DNA from: Egicoccus halophilus
GTDB taxonomy: Bacteria; Actinomycetota; Nitriliruptoria; Nitriliruptorales; Nitriliruptoraceae
DNA length: 64,000 nt
NCBI RefSeq assembly: GCF_004300825.1
Contig: NZ_CP036250.1
Location: 930,001-994,000 of the forward strand
Reading direction: 5' to 3'
Both the position numbers and the translations under genes were made by a program. Below are positions 8,585-16,654 of this stretch, piece by piece (the stretch's first letter is position 1; the number at the start of each line of letters is the position of its first letter). Under the pieces are notes generated by a model. That model made no database searches and was not told the origin of the DNA. It was given only the letters and a program-made list of their open reading frames with translations.

Positions 8585-9709
8585 TCAGGACACGCTCAGC
8601 GGCAGCGAACGCCCGATGATCGAGCGCTTGCGCGAGGCGATCTGCTCGGCGACCTGCTTCACCGCGATGGACGCGGGCACGTCCGGGTTGGACAGCACCA
8701 GCGGCAGGCCGGCGTCGCCGCCCTCGCGCAGGCGCGGGTCGATCGGGATGCGTCCCAGCAGGTCCGTGTCGAGCGCGTCGGCAAGCTCCTGCCCGCCGCC
8801 GGAGCCGAACACGTCGTGGGTCGAGCCGCAGTCGGGGCAGGTGAACGTCGCCATGTTCTCGATGACACCGGCGACCTTCATGCCGGTCTGCTCGGTGGCC
8901 TTCCCGGCCCGCAGGGCGACCTTCTGGGCCGCCTGCTGCGGGGTGGTCACGACCACCATGTCGGCGTTCGGCAGCATCTGGGCCAGCGAGATGGCGATGT
9001 CACCCGTGCCGGGCGGCAGGTCGCACAGCAGGAAGTCGAGCTCACCCCAGTGGACGTCGCCGAGGAACTGCTGCAGCGCCCGGTGCAGCATCGGCCCGCG
9101 CCAGATCACCGAGCGGTCGGGATCGGTGAAGAACCCGATGGAGATGACCTTGCAGCCGTGCGCCTGCAGGGGCATCACCATGCCCTCGAACGCGACCGGC
9201 TTCCCGGAGACCCCGAGCATGCGCGGGATCGAGTAGCCCCAGATGTCGGCGTCGAGCACGCCGACGCTGTGGCCCTGCTGCGCCAGCGCGACGGCGAGGT
9301 TCACCGTGACCGAGGACTTGCCGACACCACCCTTGCCGGAGGCGACCGCGATCACCTTCGTCGGCGAGTCGGCCGACGCGAAGGCGATGTCCATCTGCGG
9401 GTTGGCGGCGCCGCGTTCCGCGCGCAGGTTGGCCGACAACTGCGAGCGTTCGTCGTCGTTCATCGACCCGAAGGCGACCTGGACGTCGTCGACGCCGGGC
9501 AGCTGGCGCACCGCGTTGGTGACGTCGCGGGTGATGCGGTCCTTGAGCGGACAGCCCGGGACCGTCAGCTTGATCTTCACCCCGACGCGGCTGCCCTCGA
9601 TGACCACCTCCTCGACCATGCCGAGTTCGGTGATGGGCTTGTCGATCTCCGGGTCGTCGACGGTCGCGAGGACCTCGAGGACCTGCTCCTTCGTGGGCAC
9701 GACGGACAC
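8585..9709 (-). CDS. mrp: Mrp/ApbC-type Fe-S cluster carrier ATPase
   Basis: A 374-residue P-loop NTPase that binds and transfers Fe-S clusters. The N-terminal MIP18-type domain spans about residues 7-85 (VDDPEIDKPITELGMV and a PGCPLKDRI loop). The deviant Walker A GKGGVGKSS is at 125-133, followed by DADIWGYS and the DLPPGTGD switch. The C-terminal CPDC pair near residue 287 is the cluster-binding motif. The length is typical. In mycobacteria mrp also lies near sigE-htrA-tatB on the opposite strand, which supports the assignment. Confidence 0.93.
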   Translation of the reverse strand: MSVVPTKEQVLEVLATVDDPEIDKPITELGMVEEVVIEGSRVGVKIKLTVPGCPLKDRITRDVTNAVRQLPGVDDVQVAFGSMNDDERSQLSANLRAERGAANPQMDIAFASADSPTKVIAVASGKGGVGKSSVTVNLAVALAQQGHSVGVLDADIWGYSIPRMLGVSGKPVAFEGMVMPLQAHGCKVISIGFFTDPDRSVIWRGPMLHRALQQFLGDVHWGELDFLLCDLPPGTGDIAISLAQMLPNADMVVVTTPQQAAQKVALRAGKATEQTGMKVAGVIENMATFTCPDCGSTHDVFGSGGGQELADALDTDLLGRIPIDPRLREGGDAGLPLVLSNPDVPASIAVKQVAEQIASRKRSIIGRSLPLSVS

Positions 9710-9774
9710 CTTCGTCGGGTACGGGGCGGGACGGCCGGGAACCTGTCGAGCAGGAGCCCGCAGCCCGCCGTGTC

Positions 9775-9780
9775 AGCGTA
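9775..9780 (-). promoter_or_regulatory. Probable -10 element of mrp (TACGCT)
   Basis: Reverse-strand TACGCT, 65 nt before the mrp start, in the 111-bp gap to the ATPase gene. Confidence 0.4.
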
Positions 9781-9820
9781 CCGTCGCCCGTTTCCCGGCT
9801 CGACCGGGCGTGGACGAGGG

Positions 9821-11554
9821 TCAGGCGACCTGGGCGTCCGCCCGGGTCGCGGTCGGTTCCGGCGTCGTGCGCAGCACCTCGGCGAAGGTGATCTCACCGC
9901 GCCACGCACGCGTCAACGCGTCCTCACGCAGCGGGCGCATGCCCTCTCGACGGCCCACGACCGCGATCTGGTGTTCGGTGACGTCGCCGGCCAGCAGGTG
10001 GCGCAGCGCCGGGGTCATCCGCAGCAGCTCGGTCACCGACACCCGCCCGAGCTCCCCGGTGTACTCGCAGGCGGGACAGCCGGCACCCCGGCGGGGCGAG
10101 GCGGTCTCCAGGGCGGCGCGCGGGATGCCGAGCCGCCGCAGCACCTCGTCGGTCGGCTCGTCGACGACCGGGCACCCGGTGCAGATCTTGCGTGCCAGGC
10201 GCTGCCCGAGGACCTGGAGCAACGAGGAGCACACCAGGAACCGGTCGGCGCCGAGATCGATCAGGCGGGCGACGGAGCTCGGCGCGTCGTTGGTGTGCAG
10301 CGTGGCGAGCACCAGGTGGCCGGTGGTCGCCGCCTCCACGGCCAGCTGGGCGGTCTCCTGGTCGCGGATCTCCCCGACGAGCACCACGTCGGGGTCCTGG
10401 CGCAGGATGTGTCGCAGCCCCCGGGCGAACGTGAAACCGATGCGGGGGTTGACCTGGGTCTGGTTGATCCCCGGCAGCTCGTACTCGATCGGGTCCTCGA
10501 GCGTGACGATGTTGCGGGTCTCGTCGGTGATGGCCGCCAGCCCGGCGTACAGGGTCGTGGTCTTGCCCGACCCGGTCGGCCCGGTGACCAGCACCAGTCC
10601 CTGCGGTCGTGCCAGGGCCTCGACGAACCCGCCGCGGACGTCGGCGTGCATGCCGAGCTCCCCGATCGTCACCCGGTCGGTCCCACGGGCGAGCAACCGC
10701 AGCACCCCCTTCTCGCCGTGCATGGTCGGCATCGTCGCCACACGCAGGTCGACGTCACCGGCGCCGGTCCGCACCAGCGCGCGACCGTCCTGGGGCAGAC
10801 GACGTTCGGCGATGTCGAGCTGCGCCATGATCTTGATGCGCGAGAGCACCTGGCCGCGGATCTGCGCCGGCACGCGGGTCACGTCGCGCAGCAACCCGTC
10901 GACGCGCATGCGGACCCGCAGCCCGTCGACGTCGGGCTCGAGGTGCAGGTCGCTGGCCCGTGCGACGAGGGCCTCGCTCACCAGCGACTCGACGAACTGC
11001 ACGACCGGACTGGACTCCGACGCACTGCCGTCGGCCTCCTCGCGCTCGGGTGCGTTCGCCTGGTCGGACAGCGACAGCTCGGCACGGTAGGCCTGCCGGC
11101 GCGCCAGACGCAGCGCCGAGGTCGCGGCGATCACCGGCTGGACGTGCCGGGCCCGGGTGAGGATCCGCAGGTCGTCGAGCCGTTCGAGGTTCGGGTCCGC
11201 CGTTGCGACGACGAGTGTTCCCCCGTCGAACGACAGCGGCAGCAGGCCGAACTGCTCGGCGAGCTCCACCGGGACCTGGTCGAGCGCCTCGCGGGTCGGG
11301 CGGGTCACCAGCACGTCGACCCGGGGCAGGTTGAGCCGGCTGGCGACGGCGTCGGCGACGTCGGCCTCCGTGCACATGCCCAGCCGGACGACGGTGTCAC
11401 CGAGGCGTTCGTCCGGCTCCTTGCGGTGGAGCGCATGGGCGACCTGGTCGGCGGTCAGCGCGCCGGCCTCGACCAGCACCTCGCCGATGCGCAGGCGACG
11501 CCAGCCGGGTGCCGCAGCGGCGTCCGGCACGGATGCCGGCAGATCCGTGGACAC
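9821..11554 (-). CDS. GspE/PilB-type secretion or pilus assembly ATPase
   Basis: A 577-residue hexameric motor ATPase of the type II secretion / type IV pilus family. An MshEN-like N-terminal domain (RIGEVLVEAGALTADQVAHAL) is followed by the N2 domain (SSPVVQFVESLVSEALVARASDLHLEP) and the catalytic domain with Walker A GPTGSGKTT, the Asp box, Walker B DPDVVLVGEIRD and the His box GHLVLATLHTNDA. The zinc tetracysteine is intact (CTGC then CPAC). No pilin, platform, prepilin peptidase or PilT gene is nearby, so it acts with genes elsewhere. The start is the ATG at 11554. Confidence 0.9.
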   Translation of the reverse strand: MSTDLPASVPDAAAAPGWRRLRIGEVLVEAGALTADQVAHALHRKEPDERLGDTVVRLGMCTEADVADAVASRLNLPRVDVLVTRPTREALDQVPVELAEQFGLLPLSFDGGTLVVATADPNLERLDDLRILTRARHVQPVIAATSALRLARRQAYRAELSLSDQANAPEREEADGSASESSPVVQFVESLVSEALVARASDLHLEPDVDGLRVRMRVDGLLRDVTRVPAQIRGQVLSRIKIMAQLDIAERRLPQDGRALVRTGAGDVDLRVATMPTMHGEKGVLRLLARGTDRVTIGELGMHADVRGGFVEALARPQGLVLVTGPTGSGKTTTLYAGLAAITDETRNIVTLEDPIEYELPGINQTQVNPRIGFTFARGLRHILRQDPDVVLVGEIRDQETAQLAVEAATTGHLVLATLHTNDAPSSVARLIDLGADRFLVCSSLLQVLGQRLARKICTGCPVVDEPTDEVLRRLGIPRAALETASPRRGAGCPACEYTGELGRVSVTELLRMTPALRHLLAGDVTEHQIAVVGRREGMRPLREDALTRAWRGEITFAEVLRTTPEPTATRADAQVA

Positions 11555-11635
11555 GGGCAGCTCCTGTCGAGGTGTGGTCGCCCCCCGGGTCGGCCGTCAC
11601 CGCAACGGCTGAAGTCCGTCCGTGCGTCGGCTGAC

Positions 11636-11641
11636 TACCCT
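11636..11641 (+). promoter_or_regulatory. Probable -10 element of lipoprotein gene (TACCCT)
   Basis: TACCCT in the divergent region between the ATPase and the lipoprotein gene, 48 nt before the GTG at 11690. Confidence 0.4.
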
Positions 11642-11689
11642 CGCCCGCTGCCTGCTCGCCCGCGTTCGCCCGTCCTCCGAGGCCCCTTC

Positions 11690-12481
11690 GTGCCCGCTCC
11701 CGGTCCCCGTCGTGTCCTGCGCTCGCTGCTGCCGCTGCTGCTGGTCGTGCTGGTCGCCGCGGGCTGTCGGATCGACGTCACCGGTCAGCTCGTCGTCCAA
11801 CGTGACGGATCGGGCACGGCGGGGCTGGAGCTGTACCTGGATCCCGACGCGGTGGCCGAACTGGACGCGCTCGCCGTCGACCCGTTCGCCGAGCTGTCGG
11901 CCGTCGCCGTCGAGGTGGACGACTGGCAGGTCGAGCGCACGCTCACCGACGACGGCGGGGAGCGGGTCCGGCTCGCGACCCGGGCCGTCGACCCGCAGGC
12001 CCTCACCGATGCGTTGCGCGAGCTGAGCAGCGGCCTGTCCGACGGCGATCCCGCGCTGCTGATCGATCTCGACCTGACGGTCGACGCGGTCGGGGCGACG
12101 ACGCTCGACGGCGTCGCGGGGCTGCGTCCGCCCGCCACCGCGGGGGCGCGGCAGGACGGGGAACCGCTCGGTCCGTCCGGTGACGAGCTCGCGGCGCTCG
12201 TGGACGACGCGGTCCGGGCCCGGCTGGTGGTCACCCTGCCGGGTGCCGTCGCCGAGCACGACGCCGAGCAGGTCACGGGCGGCAGCTGGCTCGGTCTCAC
12301 CGGTGTCGCGCGCACCCTGCACTGGGAGCTGCCGGTCGGGGAACCGCGCCTGGTCACCGCCCGGGCGGACGCGCCCGCGGTGCTCGCACCCCCGGTGGTC
12401 GCCGGACTGGCGGTGGCGGGTGTGCTGCTGCTCGGGGTCGTCGGCTGGTGGTGGCGCCGCCGGCGCAGACGGCGTCGCTGA
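11690..12481 (+). CDS. LppM-like lipoprotein with C-terminal membrane helix
   Basis: A 263-residue exported lipoprotein. The signal peptide is followed by the lipobox LVAAGC, then a beta-rich domain beginning IDVTGQLVVQRDGSGTAGL, typical of the LppM family of actinobacteria. A C-terminal transmembrane helix (about 235-255) is capped by a run of arginines, so the protein would be anchored at both ends. GTG at 11690 gives a proper signal peptide. LppM in Mycobacterium tuberculosis is linked to lipoglycan-related phenotypes; whether this holds here is unknown. It converges with the next gene, leaving 57 bp. Confidence 0.75.
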   Translation: MPAPGPRRVLRSLLPLLLVVLVAAGCRIDVTGQLVVQRDGSGTAGLELYLDPDAVAELDALAVDPFAELSAVAVEVDDWQVERTLTDDGGERVRLATRAVDPQALTDALRELSSGLSDGDPALLIDLDLTVDAVGATTLDGVAGLRPPATAGARQDGEPLGPSGDELAALVDDAVRARLVVTLPGAVAEHDAEQVTGGSWLGLTGVARTLHWELPVGEPRLVTARADAPAVLAPPVVAGLAVAGVLLLGVVGWWWRRRRRRRR

Positions 12482-12538
12482 CCTCGCGATCGACGAGCAG
12501 CCGGCCACGTGCGACGAGCAGCGGGCAGCCGCGGGTGC

Positions 12539-13312
12539 TCAGCCCCGCGGGGTCAGCTCCACGACCGTGCAGTGCTGCTTCCACCGCTCGAGGGCGGCGT
12601 TGCCGTCGGGCAGGTTCAGTCGCGTCCCGAGTCCGAGGGCCGCGATCCGCTCGAACTCCTCCTCGTCACCGATCACCCGCACGTCGCAGGTCAGCTCCCC
12701 GATGGTCGCCTTGATCTCCTTGGACTTGACCACCACGCTCACCACGTCGTTGTGCTCGAGGTTGGGCAGTCGCTGCTCGGTCTCCCCCTTGACCACGAAC
12801 AGCTTCGCGCCCTGCTGCACGTACCACGCCGGGCGCGAGAGCGTGCTGCCGTCGGGCTGGGGGATCCGGATCCAGCAGATCGAGCCCTTCTTCAGGGCGG
12901 TCTCGGCCGCCTCGAGCAGGACGCCGGCACTGGTGACCGACTCCGGTGCGTCGATGAACACCGGGATCCGGCCGGCGATCTCCCCGTCGAGGTAGAACAC
13001 CAGGACATGCTCGGCCCCGGAGGTGATCGGGATCCGCTCCTCGACACGCCGGCGGAACAGGTCCTCGAACATCGCCCCACGCAACTCGACGTAGCGGGGT
13101 GCGGACTCCCAGATCACGGTGCCGTCGGGATCGACGAGGACCAGGACCTCCTCGTAGGTGCCCTGCGAGCCCTTGTAGACCCGGTGGATGCCGAACGGCT
13201 GGGCCGTGCCCGGCAACTCGCCCAGGACCCGGATGACCGGGTCGGCCACCCCGGTCGACTCGTGCTTGTCGATGTCGAACGCCATGGCGGACATCAGCTG
13301 GACCCGGGCCAT
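12539..13312 (-). CDS. Conserved hypothetical protein, possible flavin split-barrel fold
   Basis: A 257-residue soluble protein without a name I can give with certainty. The C-terminal half (RPAWYVQQGAKLFVVKG, then NLEHNDVVSVVVKSKE and TIGELTCDVRVI) has the alternating strands of pyridoxamine-phosphate-oxidase-like split barrels. The N-terminal half (YEEVLVLVDPDGTVIWESA, HVLVFYLDGEIAG) looks like a second beta-rich domain. No signal peptide or membrane helix. The ATG at 13312 follows a GAGAGGGAG Shine-Dalgarno. It lies downstream of the ferric-reductase-like gene on the same strand but has its own -10, so a redox role is only suggested. Confidence 0.7.
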   Translation of the reverse strand: MARVQLMSAMAFDIDKHESTGVADPVIRVLGELPGTAQPFGIHRVYKGSQGTYEEVLVLVDPDGTVIWESAPRYVELRGAMFEDLFRRRVEERIPITSGAEHVLVFYLDGEIAGRIPVFIDAPESVTSAGVLLEAAETALKKGSICWIRIPQPDGSTLSRPAWYVQQGAKLFVVKGETEQRLPNLEHNDVVSVVVKSKEIKATIGELTCDVRVIGDEEEFERIAALGLGTRLNLPDGNAALERWKQHCTVVELTPRG

Positions 13313-13384
13313 GGTCTCCCTCTCGGCGAAACGGGCGCGAGTGGCGCTGGTGCGGTTTCCGCGCTCCCACGCGAGGCGCCCGGG

Positions 13385-13390
13385 AGCATA
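13385..13390 (-). promoter_or_regulatory. Probable -10 element (TATGCT)
   Basis: Reverse-strand TATGCT, 72 nt before the ATG at 13312, in the 115-bp gap before the conserved hypothetical gene; a near-perfect sigma-70 -10. Confidence 0.5.
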
Positions 13391-13427
13391 GCCGCGCCAG
13401 GCCGCTCGGACGGTGTCCGTCGCGCCG

Positions 13428-13517
13428 TCAGCTCTGGAAGGCCGCGAACGCCACGCTGGCCAGCAGCAACAGCACGGTGATGCCGAGCACGAGTCGGTCG
13501 GTCGCGCGGTGACGCAC
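13428..13517 (-). CDS. 29-residue single-helix membrane microprotein
   Basis: A short GTG-initiated frame encoding 29 residues: a basic start (RHRATDR), one hydrophobic helix (LVLGITVLLLLASVAFAAF) and a QS end. It begins 28 nt after the stop of the ferric-reductase-like gene on the same strand and has AAGGA about 7 nt before its start. Spacing, ribosome-binding site and clean topology suggest a translated partner subunit or membrane adaptor for that reductase. Too short for homology judgement, so it may be spurious. Confidence 0.45.
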   Translation of the reverse strand: MRHRATDRLVLGITVLLLLASVAFAAFQS

Positions 13518-13545
13518 GGTTGGTCCTTGCCGTCGCGGGCGGTTG

Positions 13546-14868
13546 TCAGGCGAGGTCGAAACGCTCGATCTGGATCTGTTCCATCGGCACGCCGTGTTGC
13601 TCGAGCGCCTCCTCCACCGCGTCGAGCATCGGCGGGGGACCGCACACGAAGTACTGCCAGCGGGTCCGCTGCCGGTCGGGCGCGACCCGGTCGAGCAGGT
13701 CCGCGTCCGGCAGCCCGGTCTCCCCCTCCCAGCCATCGGGCGGCTCCTCGAGCACCAGCACGAGCTCGAGGTCCAGCTGGTCGCGCAGGGACTCGACGTG
13801 TTCCAGACCGATCAGTTCGTCGAGCGTCGGGCCGGCGTGGACGAGCGTGATCGGCCGGCGGTCGCCGCGGTCGGCCATCGTCTGGAGGATGCCGAGGAAC
13901 GGCGTGATGCCCACCCCGCCCGCGACGAACAGGAACCCCGGCGCCTCGTTGCGGTCGGGGGAGAACACCCCGTAGGGGCCGTCGACGTAGGCGCGCGTGC
14001 CCGGTTCGATGTCCCCGGCCTGGGCACTCCAGTCGCCCAACGCCTTGATGGTGAACGACACGTGGCCGTCCTCGCGCTCGGTCGAGCCGGACAGCGAGTA
14101 GGGGTGCTCCTCGGCCGAGAACGGCGTGCCGTCCACGATCAGCCAGGCGTACTGACCCGGCAGGGCGCGCAGCCCGTCGTGACCCACCGGGCGCAACGTC
14201 ACCGTCCACGCGTCGCCGCGTTCGGGCTCGACCGACACGACCTCCCACGGCTGACGCAGCTGCAGCACCGGCTTGACGATGCGCACCCAGCCGAGCACAC
14301 CGACCAGCGCGGCCGACATCAGCACCCACAGCACCTGCTTCCAGACCGTGGCGACGTAGTAGCCGACCAACTGCACGTGCAGCAGCGCCGTGGCGACGAT
14401 GGCGACGGCCAGGACGCCGTGGGCGACCTTCCAGACCTCGTAGCTCAGCCCCAGGCGGGTGCGGTAGACGCTGGTGACCACGAGCGCGACGAGCAGCACC
14501 ACGGAGGCCAGGCCGAAGCGGGCCCGCCACGGCGCGTCCCAGAAACGCAGCAGCTCCAACGTCGCCGGATCGGTGACGAACAGCAGGATCGGGTGGGCGA
14601 GGACGAAGGCGAACGCCACCAGCGAGATCAGCCGGTGGAAGCGGATGACCACGTCCATGCCGAAGGGGGCGGCCACCGAACCGAAGCGGGCCGTGATCGC
14701 GAACTGCAACCCCAACATCGCCAGGCCGACGAAGCCGAGCGCCACCGACAGCTCGGTGACGAAGTCGCGGCCCGGCGGCGTCTCGCCGAGCAACGCGAAC
14801 GCCAACGGCACCACCGACACCAGCACGTAGAGCTGGATCCAGAGGAATCCTCGCAGGAACTGCGGCAC
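13546..14868 (-). CDS. Ferric reductase/NADPH-oxidase-like flavoprotein
   Basis: A 440-residue membrane redox protein. The N-terminal half has about six helices with conserved His residues (RFHRLISL, FVLAHPILL, EVWKVAHGVLAV, LLHVQLVGYY), the heme-binding pattern of the ferric-reductase transmembrane domain. The C-terminal half is an FAD/NAD(P) module: HPYSLSGS for FAD, GGVGITPFLGIL for NAD(P) and CGPPPMLDAV near the end. It should move electrons from NAD(P)H across the membrane to iron, oxygen or another acceptor. GTG at 14868 has AAGGGG upstream and starts just before the first helix; longer upstream starts lack this. A microprotein gene follows directly. Confidence 0.85.
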   Translation of the reverse strand: MPQFLRGFLWIQLYVLVSVVPLAFALLGETPPGRDFVTELSVALGFVGLAMLGLQFAITARFGSVAAPFGMDVVIRFHRLISLVAFAFVLAHPILLFVTDPATLELLRFWDAPWRARFGLASVVLLVALVVTSVYRTRLGLSYEVWKVAHGVLAVAIVATALLHVQLVGYYVATVWKQVLWVLMSAALVGVLGWVRIVKPVLQLRQPWEVVSVEPERGDAWTVTLRPVGHDGLRALPGQYAWLIVDGTPFSAEEHPYSLSGSTEREDGHVSFTIKALGDWSAQAGDIEPGTRAYVDGPYGVFSPDRNEAPGFLFVAGGVGITPFLGILQTMADRGDRRPITLVHAGPTLDELIGLEHVESLRDQLDLELVLVLEEPPDGWEGETGLPDADLLDRVAPDRQRTRWQYFVCGPPPMLDAVEEALEQHGVPMEQIQIERFDLA

Positions 14869-14961
14869 GTCACCCCTTCGTCTGCACGGGCCATGCAACC
14901 GGTGGTCGCGGCCGGGTGCCGTCCGCGACGGCCGACCTTCGTCCGGGCCGGGGCGCTTCGC

Positions 14962-14967
14962 TAGCGT
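14962..14967 (+). promoter_or_regulatory. Probable -10 element of acyl-CoA dehydrogenase gene (TAGCGT)
   Basis: TAGCGT 55 nt before the GTG at 15023; the same hexamer recurs before several other genes of the window. Confidence 0.45.
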
Positions 14968-15022
14968 CCGGCTCCGGGGACGGACGGCAGCCGCCCCACC
15001 CGGCGACGTGGGAGGACGGGCC

Positions 15023-16159
15023 GTGAGCACCGAACTGGACGCGCTGCGCCAGACCGTGCGGGACTTCTGTGACGCGGAGATCCGCCCCCACGCCCGTCAG
15101 CGCGACCGCGAGGAGTCCTATCCGGCCGAGCTGCTCCCCGGTCTCGCGGAGCTCGGGATCCTCGGGGCAGCCATCCCCGAGGAGTACGGCGGCGTCGGCC
15201 TCGACCCCGCCGGCTACCGCGTGGTCATCGAGGAGCTGGGCGCCGCGGACTCCTCGATCCGCTCGCTGGTCTCGGTCAACGTCGGCCTGGTCGGCAAGTC
15301 CATCGTCCGGTGGGGCACCGAGGAGCAGAAGCAGCGCTGGCTGCCGGGGCTGTGCGTCGGCGAACTGGGCGCGTTCGGGCTGACCGAACCGGGCGCCGGC
15401 TCCAACCCCTCGCAGATGACCACCCGGGCCGTCCGCGACGGCGACGGCTGGGTGATCGACGGCGCGAAGATCTTCATCACCAACGGCAGTCGCGGGGCGG
15501 TCACCAAGATCTTCGCCCGTGCGGTCGTCGACGGCGAGGACCGCGGCATCACCTGCTTCCTGGTCCCGCAGGACACCCCCGGCTACGGCGGGCGTGCCAT
15601 CCACGGCAAGCTCGGACTGCGCGCCGGCGACACGGCCGAGATCTTCCTCGAACGCGTCCGCGTCGGCGACGACGCCGTGCTCGGCGAGGTCGGCGGCGGG
15701 ATGAAGGTGGCGCTCTCCGCCCTCGACGACGGTCGCTTCTCCCTGGCCTCGGGAGCCGCCGGGCTCGCGCGCGAGGCCCTGGAGGTCAGCCTGCGCTACG
15801 CCGAGGAGCGCGAGCAGTTCGGCAGCCCCATCGCCTCCAAGCAGCTGGTGCAGGAGCTGCTGGCGGCGATGCACGTCGACGTCCAGGCCTGTCGTGGCCT
15901 GCTCGACCAGGTGGTCGCCAAGCTGCAGACGGGGGAACGCGCGACGCTCGAGATCTCCACCGCCAAGCTGTTCTGCACCGAGGCCTCGGTGCGCTGTGCC
16001 GACCGGGCCGTACAGGTCCACGGTGGCTACGGCTACATCGACGAGTACCCGGTCCAGCGCATGCTGCGCGACGCCCGCGTCACGACCCTCTACGAGGGCA
16101 CCAGTCAGGTGCAGCACCTGATCATCGGTCGCATGCTCACCGGGCACAATGCGTTCTGA
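15023..16159 (+). CDS. Acyl-CoA dehydrogenase
   Basis: A 378-residue FAD-dependent acyl-CoA dehydrogenase that introduces the alpha-beta double bond in acyl-CoA. Seen are the N-terminal helical domain (EEYGGVGLD), the FAD/substrate motif FGLTEPGAGSN, and the C-terminal QVHGGYGYIDEYPVQRMLRDARV with YEGTSQVQHLIIGR, where the Glu is the usual catalytic base of short/medium-chain enzymes. Chain-length preference is not predictable. GTG at 15023 has GGAGGAC 5 nt upstream. Divergent from the ferric-reductase-like gene, with a small membrane protein gene behind it. Confidence 0.92.
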   Translation: MSTELDALRQTVRDFCDAEIRPHARQRDREESYPAELLPGLAELGILGAAIPEEYGGVGLDPAGYRVVIEELGAADSSIRSLVSVNVGLVGKSIVRWGTEEQKQRWLPGLCVGELGAFGLTEPGAGSNPSQMTTRAVRDGDGWVIDGAKIFITNGSRGAVTKIFARAVVDGEDRGITCFLVPQDTPGYGGRAIHGKLGLRAGDTAEIFLERVRVGDDAVLGEVGGGMKVALSALDDGRFSLASGAAGLAREALEVSLRYAEEREQFGSPIASKQLVQELLAAMHVDVQACRGLLDQVVAKLQTGERATLEISTAKLFCTEASVRCADRAVQVHGGYGYIDEYPVQRMLRDARVTTLYEGTSQVQHLIIGRMLTGHNAF

Positions 16160-16198
16160 GCCGCGCCCTGCGAGCCCGGCCAGTCGAGCAGGATGCTG

Positions 16199-16555
16199 AT
16201 GCAACACCCACCGGCGGGCTGGTACGACGACCAGCAGGACGCGGGTCGCCTCCGTTGGTGGGACGGCGAGGGCTGGACCGAGCACCGACGTGACCGGTCC
16301 GCGGCGCCCGCCGTCGCCGCGGCCAGCCGCACCAACGCGCTGGCGATCGTGGCGTTCGTGCTGTCGCTGCTGTGGTTCGGCGGCCTGACGTCGCTCGCGG
16401 GCATCGTCGTCGGGGTCGTCGCCCGTCGGCAGATCGCGGTGTCCGGCGAGGGCGGACGTGGCCTGGCCACCGCGGCCGTCGTGCTCGGCGCCGTCGGCCT
16501 GGTGCCCCTGCTGTTCGGAGTGGTCCTGCTGCCGCTGCGGCTGCTGGGCTGGTAG
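16199..16555 (+). CDS. DUF2510/DUF4190 membrane protein
   Basis: A 118-residue protein. The N-terminal PPAGWYDDQQDAGRLRWWDGEGWTEH is the DUF2510 Trp-rich motif common in Actinobacteria. Two transmembrane helices follow (about 48-75 and 92-116) in the DUF4190 arrangement. The function is unknown for the family; such proteins are thought to sit in the cytoplasmic membrane with the Trp motif inside. The ATG at 16199 is better spaced from GCAGGA than the ATG at 16193. Probably co-transcribed with the acyl-CoA dehydrogenase, 39 bp apart. Confidence 0.8.
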   Translation: MQHPPAGWYDDQQDAGRLRWWDGEGWTEHRRDRSAAPAVAAASRTNALAIVAFVLSLLWFGGLTSLAGIVVGVVARRQIAVSGEGGRGLATAAVVLGAVGLVPLLFGVVLLPLRLLGW

Positions 16556-16616
16556 GACCCACCCGACCCCTCGCCGTCCGGACCCCCGTCGGCGGGCACC
16601 TGCGTCGTGGTGCCGT

Positions 16617-16622
16617 TACCGT
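16617..16622 (+). promoter_or_regulatory. Probable -10 element of PHP gene (TACCGT)
   Basis: TACCGT, 32 nt before the GTG at 16655. Confidence 0.4.
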
Positions 16623-16654
16623 CCCCGGCTCGTAAGCGATCGAGGACTGCTTCC

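Noticed and set aside
8816-12481. A forward frame open over 3.6 kb antisense to mrp and the PilB-type gene
   Set aside because: Just the end from 11690 (lipoprotein) is real; upstream it mirrors two conserved reverse-strand genes.
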